The notes under the pieces: model-generated
The model's input: the letters and a program-made list of their open reading frames with translations, nothing else
Databases searched by the model: none
Told to the model about the DNA's origin: nothing
Assembly: GCA_963821275.1 (NCBI GenBank)
Contig: CAWGDF010000011.1
Coordinates: forward strand, 62,001-126,000
DNA: 64,000 bases
Direction: 5' to 3'
DNA from: JACVRW01 sp963821275
GTDB taxonomy: Bacteria > Actinomycetota > Thermoleophilia > Solirubrobacterales > Thermoleophilaceae
Part shown: one piece after another, positions 25,773-33,868 of the stretch
How the letters are laid out: each line of letters opens with the position of its first letter
How positions within the stretch are numbered: the first letter of the stretch is position 1
Position numbers and translations under genes: made by a program

Positions 25773-25995
25773 CGTGGCCGTCGTTCACCACCCCGGTGTC
25801 GCAGAACTCGCCTCGGGGACAGCGCCTGACCGGCTTTCCGTCGCCGGCGATCGTGTGGCCGTTCAGATCGAGGGTGATGTCGTCGGCGCCGATCACGATG
25901 CCGTTACTCGGGCAGCCCGTGAGGTCGCTGTCGAGCGTCGTGTCGGCGGTGATCGTGTCGCCGCAGGCCAGGTGGCTCGCCGACGAAGGCCCACA
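25768..25995 (-). pseudogene. Parallel beta-helix protein, N-terminal part
   Basis: On the minus strand the reading CGPSSASHLACGDTITADTT, then SDLTGCPSNGIVIGADDITL and LNGHTIAGDGKPVRRC, ends GVVNDGHDG. It is the conserved first part of actinobacterial parallel beta-helix proteins (the TIGRxxx-like NGIVIGADDITLDLNGH segment). The next expected residues, VTVRDGS, are found 1.5 kb away at 24252. No signal peptide precedes it, and the upstream DNA belongs to a regulator fragment on the other strand, so the 5' end is also lost. Confidence 0.75.
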
Positions 25996-26081
25996 GTCTT
26001 GGGTCCGTGGTCGCACGGCTCGTGTCCGTGCGGAATTGCGGTTCGCCCCAATGCGGTCGCTCGCGACTCTGGCACGATCGG

Positions 26082-26440
26082 ATGATGCGTCCGACGGTTC
26101 TGGTCGTCGAGGACCACGAGGCGTTCCGGGAGTCCGCGTCGGCGTTGCTCGAGGCGGAGGGCTTCGCCGTCGTCGGTCAGGCGGCCGACGGCATGGCTCG
26201 CGATCGCGGAGACCGCGCGTCTGCGACCCGAGGTAGGGCATGCTCGATATCCAGCGTCGCCCGAGCGGGGTTGCGGTCGCTGATGCGCGCCGAGCGGTAG
26301 GATGCGTGTGGCCCGACGACTCGCCGGACTCGTCGTGGTCGATCGCGGCCGTCACGCGCGTCGCCGCCGAGGGGACCCGCCGGCCAAGGTTCAGGCGACG
26401 ACGATTGCGTGGTGCCAACGCGCCTCGGCGCCGCCCTTGA
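26082..26440 (+). pseudogene. Decayed response-regulator receiver domain
   Basis: The start MMRPTVLVVEDHEAFRESAS, then LLEAEGFAVVGQAADG, is the first 40 residues of a NarL-type receiver with the acidic EDH pair. Beyond 26195 the reading breaks into three frames with recognisable scraps (AIAETARLRPEV, MLDIQ, then a SSRDRGRH-like segment). The phosphoacceptor region is therefore shattered, and no output domain follows. It abuts the beta-helix N-terminal fragment on the other strand and ends before the serine hydrolase gene. Confidence 0.6.
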
Positions 26441-26453
26441 CAGGAGGATCCTC

Positions 26454-27704
26454 ATGTCTCCGAGACGCGTATTTCTCGCCGCCGGCATGGCTGCCGCGGT
26501 CGTGGCACTCGCAGCCACTGCGCCCGCCCACGCGGGCCAGTCCTGCTCCGGATCGCAGATCCGCACCGCCTCGGGCTGCACCGGTCTGCGCGAGGCGGGG
26601 AAGCAAGTCAAGCAGATCGTCCGCGAGACGATGGCGGCCGAGGACCTGCGCGCGGCGCTGGTGCGGGTGGACATCGGCAATCGCACGCTCGCGAAGACGT
26701 CGCCGGGCGTGTCGATCACCGGGGTGCCGGCGAACCTCCGGATGCAGACCCGGATCGGGTCGATCGCGATCCCGTACGTGATCGACATCCTGTTCCAGCT
26801 CCGGGACGCTGGGCGCCTGTCGCTCGACGACCCGCTCTCCAAGTATTTCCCCGATATCTCCGATGCCGGCAAGATCACCCTGCTGAACCTGGCGACAGCC
26901 ACGTCCGGGTTGCCCGACTGGATCCAGGAGAACCCGTCCTTCGTCAACGACCTCTACGGCAATCCCTTCCAGCAGTTCACGACCAACGAGATCCTCAACA
27001 TCGCCCTGCGCCGGCCGAGGATCTGCCAGCCGGGGGAGTGCTTCCACTATGCGCACACGAACTTCGTGATCCTCGGCAAGGTGATCAGCAAGGTCACCGG
27101 GAAGCCGCTCAGGACCCTGCTGCAGAAGAGGATCCTGCGCCCACTCGGCCTCCGCAAGACCTACATCTCGGCACTGCCGCGGATGCCGCGGCCATACCTG
27201 AACGCATACACCGCCGCCCGCGGCCCATACGAGGACTCCACCGCGTGGACCCCGTCCTGGGGAATCTCGTCCAGCATGACGATGTCGTCGACGATCGGCG
27301 ACGTCGTCAAGTCGGCGAAGGCGATGGGCCGGGGAACGCTGCTCTCCCGGAGGTCTGCAAAGGAGCGCTTCGCGCCATACACCGCGGACCTGCCCGTGTC
27401 CCCCAGCCCTCCAGCCCGTTTCAATCAGAACCTGTACTACGGGCTCGGCGTGCTCATCTACAACACGTGGGCGATCCAGAATCCCGAGCTGAACGGGTAC
27501 ACGGCGATCCAGGGCTGGCTGCCGTCGAAGAGGATGGCGGTGGGGCTCGCGGTGACGAAGGGACCGCGCGCGGCGGCCCAGACCGACGAGAACTGGAGCG
27601 AGTTGATGTTCGCCGAGCTCACCGACTACCTCAGCCCCGACCACCCCTTCAAGTCGCCCGGCATCACCCCGCCGGAGCCGATCCTGCCGCCCCCGAGCGG
27701 TTAG
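26454..27704 (+). CDS. Secreted beta-lactamase-class-C-like serine hydrolase homologue lacking catalytic residues
   Basis: This 416-residue protein has a signal peptide (MSPRRVFLAAGMAAAVVALA, cleavage near AHAGQ). It follows the class C/penicillin-binding fold: RIGSIAIPYVIDILFQLRDA is the active-site helix, LLNLATATSGLPDW the next loop, and FHYAHTNFVILGKVISKVTG the second motif. In active relatives these read SxxK and YxN. Here residue 106 is Ile instead of Lys, and residues 199-201 are YAH. The reading frame and length are otherwise normal, so this is probably a non-catalytic binding protein. ATG 26454 follows ACAGGAGGATCCTC. Confidence 0.8.
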   Translation: MSPRRVFLAAGMAAAVVALAATAPAHAGQSCSGSQIRTASGCTGLREAGKQVKQIVRETMAAEDLRAALVRVDIGNRTLAKTSPGVSITGVPANLRMQTRIGSIAIPYVIDILFQLRDAGRLSLDDPLSKYFPDISDAGKITLLNLATATSGLPDWIQENPSFVNDLYGNPFQQFTTNEILNIALRRPRICQPGECFHYAHTNFVILGKVISKVTGKPLRTLLQKRILRPLGLRKTYISALPRMPRPYLNAYTAARGPYEDSTAWTPSWGISSSMTMSSTIGDVVKSAKAMGRGTLLSRRSAKERFAPYTADLPVSPSPPARFNQNLYYGLGVLIYNTWAIQNPELNGYTAIQGWLPSKRMAVGLAVTKGPRAAAQTDENWSELMFAELTDYLSPDHPFKSPGITPPEPILPPPSG

Positions 27705-27759
27705 CCGCTGAGCGGCTGGGCTCAGCTCCGCCCGCAGCTCGTCCGCGTATGAGGGGTGT

Positions 27760-28647
27760 CTAGTCAGGTGCGGTGAGGTGCGCGTGGACCAGCAGGACGT
27801 CGTGGTCGGTGTGGGTGGCCGGCACCACCTCCGCCGAGGGCGAGCGGAGCGCGCCGCTTCCGTAGACGTGCTGGAGTCCGGGGGCCTGGTCGGCGGACCT
27901 GTCGGTGCGGATCCAGGCGCCATCGGGGGCGCAGGAGCGGCGACGGTTGACGTCACCGCCGAAGGTGACGGTGCGTGCGGACGCGCGACGTGCAAGGAGC
28001 GCCGCGAGTTCGACGCACTGCGCGTCGTTCCCGGCGACCTCGATAGTCGAGCGTGTGTTCAGGTGGGCCGTGCACACGTCGACGTCGACACGGGTGGTGA
28101 CGCACAGCCACCGGCGCCGCTCGATGCCGACTTGTGCCTTGAAGTCGCGGCTGTCGGTGCTCTCGATGGCTGCCTCGGTGAGTACCGCGTCACCGAAGAG
28201 TCCGCGGCCGCCCGGTCGGACGCACCGTAGGCGCCGGCCGTTGTAAATCACCCTCGAGAAGCGCCGGTGGTAACCCGTCCGCCGGGCAATCCGGGCGATG
28301 TCACCCCGGCAGGCCTCGTTGAAGGTGACCGCGTCCGGATGGGCTTCACGGATCCGGGCCACTGCTTCCGCCACCACAGCCGGGTATGCCGCCTTGCCGT
28401 AGCAGCCGGCCAGACCGGACAGGCACAGGTTCATCTGCATCAGCGTGTATGTGGAGCTCCCAGCCGCCGGCGCGGCCGCGGGCTTACCCATTGACGGCGA
28501 TGGTTCCTGCGCCGGCGGACCGCTTGTCCCCGAGGATCGGCTGCAGCCGGACTGGGCGAGAACCAGCGCGCAACCCACCGCAAGGAGCCGGACCACAGAC
28601 CTCCCGGGGCGGTCGGCGAAGGGGCGGACCGTGAGGTTCACGATCAT
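27760..28647 (-). CDS. Lipoprotein with endonuclease/exonuclease/phosphatase (EEP) fold
   Basis: The precursor has 295 residues. The N-terminus MIVNLTVRPFADRPGRSVVR, then LLAVGCALVLAQSGCS, ends in a lipobox-like AQSGC, so it is likely anchored outside the membrane. The EEP fold shows as LMQMNLCLSG (first strand, Asn), AHPDAVTFNEACRGD (metal Glu), CTAHLNTRS (His/Asn), VTFGGDVN (Asp/Asn) and THTDHDVLLVHA (final DH pair). All catalytic positions of the superfamily appear present. Substrates range from nucleic acids to phospholipids and cannot be fixed here. Confidence 0.85.
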   Translation of the reverse strand: MIVNLTVRPFADRPGRSVVRLLAVGCALVLAQSGCSRSSGTSGPPAQEPSPSMGKPAAAPAAGSSTYTLMQMNLCLSGLAGCYGKAAYPAVVAEAVARIREAHPDAVTFNEACRGDIARIARRTGYHRRFSRVIYNGRRLRCVRPGGRGLFGDAVLTEAAIESTDSRDFKAQVGIERRRWLCVTTRVDVDVCTAHLNTRSTIEVAGNDAQCVELAALLARRASARTVTFGGDVNRRRSCAPDGAWIRTDRSADQAPGLQHVYGSGALRSPSAEVVPATHTDHDVLLVHAHLTAPD

Positions 28648-29140
28648 CGACAGTACATCCCTCACACACTGTGGCGGGCAGCGGCAGATGAGTCGCCTCC
28701 GTCGCCCGCCCACGCAGGCGACCGTCCTCGAGAGTGCCACAATCCGCGGGAAGGAGTAGCGGGAGTGTCGTGGGTCTTGAGGGGTGCGGTTGCCTTAGTA
28801 TCCCGGCGGCCTAGCACGATGAGAATGCCGCTCGCTGGCTGTCCACCGGCGCGTGCCGGCGTAGGTCAGAAAGGCGAGGCTGCCGATGCTCGCGATCAGC
28901 GGCCCAGTTTCCCCAGCGGGTGGGCGCTCGATTTCGAGCGCCGCATCGATGCCGCCCGGGCGGCGAACGGCCCGCGCGCCACCTGGGGCTGGGTGGCATC
29001 TCGGGACTCCATCAAAGCGGCCGCTCGGGGCTCGTCACCCTGCACTTAGGCCGCAGGAGCGGCTGGGACGCCGGCCCGGGGTCGCCGGGCGCACCACGGG
29101 TTCGATGGCTGCTCCGCTGGCCTCCGTGCTTGGACTGCCG
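28648..29140. other. Intergenic region without a supported gene
   Basis: These 493 bases upstream of the EEP lipoprotein gene hold no recognised gene, RNA or repeat. The promoter of the lipoprotein gene should lie near 28660-28700. Confidence 0.5.
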
Positions 29141-29353
29141 CTACGGGGTGCGTCGCCTCAGCAGCTGGGCGTGCTGTTTGGCTGCCGCCTCACGACGGGC
29201 GACCTCGCGGCTCCGCTCGTAGGATTCACGCCGCTGCTTTCCCTGCTTGCGTGCTTCGGCGTTCCGTGACGCGACGCGGTCCCGCGCTTCCTTCCAAGCC
29301 GCTTCGCCTCGGCTCGAGGACTCCCAGCCGGCTCCGTCATCATGCTCGGCCAT
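29141..29353 (-). CDS. Small charged hypothetical protein, 70 aa
   Basis: ATG at 29351-29353 opens MAEHDDGAGWESSSRGEAAW, followed by KEARDRVASRNAEARKQGKQ and a strongly helical Arg/Lys/Glu-rich end. The acidic start with WESSxRGEAAWK followed by a long charged helix recurs in small actinobacterial proteins of unknown role. A coiled coil or nucleic-acid contact is possible. The gene is monocistronic, with no membrane segment. Confidence 0.6.
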   Translation of the reverse strand: MAEHDDGAGWESSSRGEAAWKEARDRVASRNAEARKQGKQRRESYERSREVARREAAAKQHAQLLRRRTP

Positions 29354-29641
29354 GCGTACCGTCCTGGCGGCTCCCCAGGGATTGACCACTTGGGGGGCGC
29401 AGGGAGCGCGACACCCGACGTGGCGACTGCTTGTTCCAGGTTACTCCGGACGCCGCCCATCTCGGAGCGCTCGCGGCCTGACGCTCGTGTTCGACTCCCC
29501 AAGCGCGGTCCCCGCACCGGTTCGTCAAGCGCCAGGCGGCGGACATCTAGTCGGGGGCCGCGGCTAACCTGACGTCCCGGACACCCGTCAGGCTCTTGCT
29601 CTGTCTGCCGCGGTGTTTCCTATGAGAGGTCAGGAGGGCAG

Positions 29642-29878
29642 ATGCTGGGGCGTCTCCGTCGCCGACAACGGGCGCTCGAGGGGTCTCACGAAGCGCGGCT
29701 CGAGATGCTCGAGCGGCAGGTCGCCCACTTGGAGGAGCTCGTCGAGGGACTCCAAGACGCCCTTCATCGCGAATCGGTGCGCCGCGACCACGAGGCCTCA
29801 GAGGTACAGAGGAAAATGGCGCCGTCCGAGCTTGCGCGTGCCTTGAGCGAGGACGCCAGGAAACGGGGTTTGGATTGA
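29642..29878 (+). CDS. Small coiled-coil protein, 78 aa
   Basis: ATG 29642 follows GTCAGGAGGGCAG. The sequence MLGRLRRRQRALEGSHEARL, then EMLERQVAHLEELVEGLQDA has hydrophobic residues every three to four positions over 50 residues, a clear coiled coil, and ends ELARALSEDARKRGLD. No family is recognised. Its stop overlaps the TTG start of the next gene (TTGA), so the two are translationally coupled. Confidence 0.65.
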   Translation: MLGRLRRRQRALEGSHEARLEMLERQVAHLEELVEGLQDALHRESVRRDHEASEVQRKMAPSELARALSEDARKRGLD

Positions 29879-30066
29879 CGTGGATCCTGCTCTCCACCGG
29901 TGAGCAGATCGAGGTCGACGCCTCGATCGACGACGTCGTCAAGGAGCTCGAGAACGCCGCGCGCAGCAGCGCCGGCACGCTCGCTCGGCTGACGGAGTCC
30001 GGGACCGGGGAGCCCATCGCCCTCAACGCCGCGCATGTCGTGCTGATGCGGCCGAGCGACGCGTAA
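29875..30066 (+). CDS. Small hypothetical protein, 63 aa, TTG start
   Basis: The protein opens MTWILLSTGEQIEVDASIDD, continues VVKELENAARSSAGTLARLT and ends PIALNAAHVVLMRPSDA. A beta strand pair, a helix and two closing strands are suggested, a compact fold resembling small beta-barrel or FliA-type sensor domains. No family can be named. It starts with TTG at 29875 overlapping the coiled-coil gene by four bases. The csp leader begins about 60 bases downstream. Confidence 0.65.
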   Translation: MTWILLSTGEQIEVDASIDDVVKELENAARSSAGTLARLTESGTGEPIALNAAHVVLMRPSDA

Positions 30067-30127
30067 GGTCGAGGGCCCGGCCGGTTGCCGGGGCAGCCGC
30101 TAAGCTGTTTCTACGGGTCGAGCGCCT

Positions 30128-30217
30128 GTTCGACCGACAGCAGTGCTCCGCGTTTTCGCAGTCGTTGCCTCCGAGCACCCTCCGCGTTTCGCCGTGCACA
30201 TATCCGGAGGGACACTG
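30128..30217 (+). promoter_or_regulatory. Conserved 5' leader of csp copy 2
   Basis: This is the counterpart of 2232-2323: GTTCGACCGACAGCAGTGCT through CATATCCGGAGGGACACTG matches with few changes and one or two small indels. The inverted repeat GTGCTC/GAGCAC is preserved. Conservation of non-coding sequence at nearly the level of the coding part argues for function or a very recent duplication. Confidence 0.5.
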
Positions 30218-30421
30218 ATGGCAACAGGAACCGTGAAGTGGTTCAGCGACGACAAGGGGTTCGGGTTCATCACACCTGACGAGCCCGGCAAGGACCTGTT
30301 CGTACACCACAACGCGATCCAGGCCAGCGGCTTCAGGTCGCTGACCGAGGGCGCGAAGGTGAGCTACGACGCAGAGCAGGGCACAAAGGGCCCGGCCGCC
30401 GCGAACGTGCAGGTGCTCTAG
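30218..30421 (+). CDS. csp: Cold-shock protein, CspA family (copy 2)
   Basis: This 67-residue cold-shock domain starts MATGTVKWFSDDKGFGFITP, with RNP1 KGFGFITP and RNP2 DLFVHH intact. It differs from copy 1 at about seven positions (for example DEPG for DDAG, QASGFR for QGSGFK). The role is single-stranded RNA/DNA binding and RNA chaperoning. ATG 30218 is preceded by CCGGAGGGACACTG. It is followed after 105 bases by the small basic protein gene, as in copy 1. Confidence 0.95.
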   Translation: MATGTVKWFSDDKGFGFITPDEPGKDLFVHHNAIQASGFRSLTEGAKVSYDAEQGTKGPAAANVQVL

Positions 30422-30440
30422 GCCCCGAAACGTCGGGGGC
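30422..30440 (+). terminator. Hairpin after the second csp gene
   Basis: CCCCGAaacgTCGGGG forms a 6-base stem with a 4-base loop starting just after the csp stop. There is no T-run. Its position matches the palindrome after csp copy 1, so it may attenuate or process the csp/small-protein transcript. Confidence 0.45.
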
Positions 30441-30526
30441 GCGACGGGGGGCTCGTCCGCGGGCCCCATCCGTCCGTCTCTGCTTGCGTGCGAAGTACAC
30501 CTGGGTTCACGACTCGAAGGACTGAC

Positions 30527-30712
30527 ATGGCCTCAAGCGGCAAGCGGAAGACCACCATGGCGAAGCTCAACCGCGAGCGCCGGCTGCGCGAGCGTCGGGT
30601 GGAGAAGCAGGTGAAGAAGGACCTGAGAAAGCGCGCGGCGGCGGAGCAGGCCAGCCAGCGCGCCGACTCGCCGTCGGACGACGGAGGTCTTGGCGCCGGC
30701 AGCGCCGGGTAG
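30527..30712 (+). CDS. Small lysine/arginine-rich protein downstream of cold-shock gene (copy 2)
   Basis: This 61-residue homologue of the protein at 1758-1922 has MASSGKRKTTMAKLNRERRL, then RERRVEKQVKKDLRKRAAAE and a serine/aspartate-rich tail. The basic helical part is conserved and the tail diverges. Its placement 105 bases after csp, with a hairpin in between, repeats the first locus. A role with Csp in RNA binding or ribosome protection is inferred from charge and linkage only. Confidence 0.7.
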   Translation: MASSGKRKTTMAKLNRERRLRERRVEKQVKKDLRKRAAAEQASQRADSPSDDGGLGAGSAG

Positions 30713-30811
30713 CGTCCGAGGCGAGGGCCGCCGGCGCGGCCCGTGGGCGCATCGCGCGAAAGACCCTTACCTGAGACGCCCGCTGTCGCGCAAGCGATAG
30801 CCAGCCGACGC

Positions 30812-31597
30812 TCAAGCCCGGCCGGCAGGCACCGTCGCGTCCAGCCACTCCTCGAAGCTCGGGCCGGCGAGCTTGGCTTCCGGTCCGGGCAGGGCGGCCC
30901 CGTTCGCGTAGCGCTCGCTGTCGGGGTCGGAGGGGTCGCTCGTCTCCTCGACGCGCAGGCCCTCGCCGCGGCGCTCGGCCAACAGGCGCGCCGCTTCGAC
31001 GAGACGGTACTCGCGCGGGCCGGCGATCTCGGTGGTCTCGGCCGCATCGAACTCGGGGTCTGGAGCGGTGGCAAGTTCGACCAGCGCCTCCGCGACCGTC
31101 CGCGCGGACACCAGCTGCGTGCGCATCTTCCAGACGTAGCTCACGTCGCCCTGGGTGCCCCACCGCATGAGCTCTTCCACGAACTCGTGGAACTGAGCCG
31201 CGCGCACGATGCGCGCCGGGATGGGTCCCGCCAGGGCGGCCTGCTCCTGGGCGACCTTGGCGGCGTTGTAGCCGCCGGCGAAGTCGTCGATCCCGATGAT
31301 CGACACGACGACCAGTCGCCGCACGCCGGCCCGCTCACCCGCCTCCTGCAGGTTGCGGGTGGATGTCGTGAAGAACTCCGTAGCCGCCTGTTGATCGGGC
31401 GTCGGCCCGGTGGCGAGGTCGATGATCGTTTCGACGCCAGTCAGGGCCTGGTCGAGCCCCTCGCCGGTGATCACGTCGACGCCCTGCGAGCGCGAGATGG
31501 GTACGACGTCATACCCGCGTGACTCGAGGATGTCGACGACCGGCTGGCCGACTCGCCCGGTCGCCCCCGCCACTGCGATCTTGGTGCTCCGCTTCAT
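30812..31597 (-). CDS. NmrA-like NAD(P)H-binding protein
   Basis: This 261-residue protein opens MKRSTKIAVAGATGRVGQPV with the GATGRVG dinucleotide motif. It contains GVETIIDLATGPTPDQQAAT, RRLVVVSIIGIDDFAGGYNA (where YNAAK supplies Tyr and Lys) and AARIVRAAQFHEFVEELMRW-type sequence. Members sense redox state or reduce quinones. ATG at 31595-31597 is chosen because the family starts there. It is divergent from the VOC gene over about 190 bases. Confidence 0.88.
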   Translation of the reverse strand: MKRSTKIAVAGATGRVGQPVVDILESRGYDVVPISRSQGVDVITGEGLDQALTGVETIIDLATGPTPDQQAATEFFTTSTRNLQEAGERAGVRRLVVVSIIGIDDFAGGYNAAKVAQEQAALAGPIPARIVRAAQFHEFVEELMRWGTQGDVSYVWKMRTQLVSARTVAEALVELATAPDPEFDAAETTEIAGPREYRLVEAARLLAERRGEGLRVEETSDPSDPDSERYANGAALPGPEAKLAGPSFEEWLDATVPAGRA

Positions 31598-31784
31598 CTC
31601 TGTCTCCTTGGAGTGGATTGCCCTCACTGTGGAGACACGCCGACCCGCGGAGATGTGACAGACGAACAGCTGACATTTTGGACGCCCTGCCGTCTGCGGA
31701 TCGGCTTGCGCGACACCGGCGATGCACGTGCCCGTCGAGCGAGCAGGGCTTGTTGTCCTGCCAGCGGTGCGTAAGGTGGTCGCT

Positions 31785-32141
31785 ATGCCCGTCACAAGGA
31801 TCGTGCCTTACGCCGATGGAAGCGACATGACCGCGTCGCGGGACTTCTACGTCGAGGTGCTCGGACTCGAGGTCGGCATGGAAGACCCGGTGCTCGGACT
31901 CAGCTCACCGGCCAATCCGAAGGCGCAGGTCATCATCCCGCCGCCGGGAATGGAGGAGCCGCAGCCGCGCTTTGGAGTCGACGTCGGCGATCCCGCAGCG
32001 GTCGACGCCGCCCATGAAGAGGCGCTCAGGCACGGGCTGCGCGTCGTCTACCCGCTCACCGACGAGCCGTGGGGCGTTCGCCGCTTCTTCGTCGAGGACC
32101 CCGGCGGCACGATCGTCAACGTGCTCGCGCACACCGACTGA
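31785..32141 (+). CDS. VOC family protein
   Basis: This 118-residue single VOC domain has MPVTRIVPYADGSDMTASRD, then FYVEVLGLEVGMEDPVLGLS, PAAVDAAHEEALRHGLRVVY and FFVEDPGGTIVNVLAHTD. The final strand places the usual metal-binding glutamate. The glyoxalase-fold family includes dioxygenases and antibiotic-binding proteins, and the substrate is unknown. ATG 31785 matches the family start. It is convergent with the dipeptidase gene, with an inverted repeat between them. Confidence 0.85.
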   Translation: MPVTRIVPYADGSDMTASRDFYVEVLGLEVGMEDPVLGLSSPANPKAQVIIPPPGMEEPQPRFGVDVGDPAAVDAAHEEALRHGLRVVYPLTDEPWGVRRFFVEDPGGTIVNVLAHTD

Positions 32142-32183
32142 CCGCGAGGGCCGTGCGTGGGCGAAGCGGCCCGGTCCACGCGT

Positions 32184-32218
32184 CGTACGTTGAGGTCCTA
32201 TTGCACCCCTAACGTACG
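32184..32218. repeat. 8-base inverted repeat between convergent genes
   Basis: CGTACGTT at 32184-32191 and AACGTACG at 32211-32218 are exact inverted repeats separated by 19 bases. They lie in a 354-base gap between the 3' ends of the VOC and dipeptidase genes, which otherwise shows no gene. They could be a stem for bidirectional termination, though no T-run is present, or a recombination/protein site. Confidence 0.4.
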
Positions 32219-32495
32219 GAGCGCGGTCGGCAGTCACGGCCGCCCGGCCGCGTCCCCCATCAGGACACCGCTAACCCGCCCGCAGCTGTCGCAGGCACTC
32301 CGGGTTAGGCGACCTAGGGGGCGCGGCGACCGCCACTGGGGTGGGGCCACTTCCGCTCGCGGTACTCGCGTTGGAACGACTTCCTGCGGTTGCGCGCCGC
32401 GCGACCCGAACAAACCTCTTCCTCACCGACCACTGCCGCGACGGTTGGGGCTCGGGGTTGAGCCGGATCCCGGGCTGATGCCCGAGTGGGAAGCG

Positions 32496-33671
32496 TCAGG
32501 GTGCGCCCCGCCAATAGCGGCGTAGCAGGCCGAGGACGTTCCCGGAGCAGAACTTCTCCGCGAGAGCGTCGCCGTAGCGGTCGGCGAGCGCCTCGTTAAG
32601 CGCCTTCATTCGTCCCTCGTGGTCGAGACCCGGCAGCGCCGGCTTGATGTAGCCGTCGAGATCGGAGCCGATGGCCGCGTGGTCGTCGGATCCCGTCGCC
32701 GTGCGGATGCGCTCGATGTGCTCGCAGACGACCTTCACCGAATCGCCGAACGTTTTGGCCTTCGGGAGCCCATCGTTGGCCCAGTGCTCGCACGCGATTA
32801 CGCCAATAACGCCGCCGCGCCTGCCGATCTCCGCGATCACCTCGTCGGAGAGGTTGTAGTCGGCGCCGCCGTTCAGCCGGCAGGCGATGTGCGACGCGAT
32901 CAGCGGCGGGTTCTCGCTCATCCCGCCGAGCAGCCGCAGCGTGTCGTCGATCGCGCGCTGGTTCATGTGCGTGATGTCGACGAGGACGTGGTGCTCGGCC
33001 ATCGCCCGGACGGCGGCCACCCCGAGCGGAGTGAGCCCGGCGCTGCCCCGCTGGGGGAAGACGAGCTTGTAGAGCGGGTCGGGCACGAACGGCAGGGCGG
33101 GGGCGTTCTGCGCGACACCGCGGTAGAACAGGTGGGCCAGCGTGATGTAGGCGACACCGCGGCGGGCGAACTCCTCGACTGTGGCAGCGATCTCAGCCTC
33201 GGTGGCACCCAGCGCAAAGCCGCCCTCGATGCAGTGAACAATCGCAACCCGGCCCGCCTGGATCGCAGCGTCGAGCGCGGCCGGGTTACCGGCCATCTCG
33301 GCGCGGCCGTGGGCCGCCTCACGCCCGATCTCCTCCTCGACGATCTGCATCTGCCTGCGCAGCGACTCCACGTATTTCGATCGCGGCGGCGCTCCGTAGG
33401 GCTCGTTCAGATCCAACTCGTCGAACGGCGCATAGAGCACAGACAGCGCGGCACCGACGTTGCCCTCGCGCATCAAATCGACGGTCACCCCCGGACCGCC
33501 GCCCGGCCCCTGGTAGTTGAACAGCCGCGAAAGCACCTCCAGCACGACGCTCCGCCACGCCGAGCCAGGCCACCGCTCGAGCACCCAAGCGTGAGTGTCC
33601 GCCTCGCGCGGAGGCAGCAGATGCATCGGGTAATGGGCGTGGAGATCGACGAGCACTGCCGATCGCGTCAA
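32496..33671 (-). CDS. Membrane-type dipeptidase, peptidase family M19
   Basis: This amidohydrolase-fold protein has about 390 residues. It opens LVDLHAHYPMHLLPPREADT, where the N-terminal metal site (DxHxD in relatives) reads DLHAH. The bridging Glu is in AIVHCIEGGFALG, metal His in LVDITHMNQRA and ASHIACRLN, and the last Asp in HAAIGSDLDGYIKPA. The family hydrolyses dipeptides, often with a D-residue or modified C-terminal residue. TTG 33671 or GTG 33656 may be the start. No signal peptide is seen, so it would act in the cytoplasm. Confidence 0.85.
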   Translation of the reverse strand: MTRSAVLVDLHAHYPMHLLPPREADTHAWVLERWPGSAWRSVVLEVLSRLFNYQGPGGGPGVTVDLMREGNVGAALSVLYAPFDELDLNEPYGAPPRSKYVESLRRQMQIVEEEIGREAAHGRAEMAGNPAALDAAIQAGRVAIVHCIEGGFALGATEAEIAATVEEFARRGVAYITLAHLFYRGVAQNAPALPFVPDPLYKLVFPQRGSAGLTPLGVAAVRAMAEHHVLVDITHMNQRAIDDTLRLLGGMSENPPLIASHIACRLNGGADYNLSDEVIAEIGRRGGVIGVIACEHWANDGLPKAKTFGDSVKVVCEHIERIRTATGSDDHAAIGSDLDGYIKPALPGLDHEGRMKALNEALADRYGDALAEKFCSGNVLGLLRRYWRGAP

Positions 33672-33868
33672 GCCTCCCCGAGCGCTACGGCGCAGTCAAG
33701 CCTCGGGGCGAACGGTCGCGGTGCGCCGCTCGGACAGCGGAGTTGATTACACCCGAGAATCCAGGCGAAACGACGCTCGCCGACCGCGTCGATCTCTCGA
33801 TTTGATCGTTCGACCGGCATCGGACCCGCGGCTTAGGATGAGGTCTGGCGGCGAAAAGGGGGTTGGCC

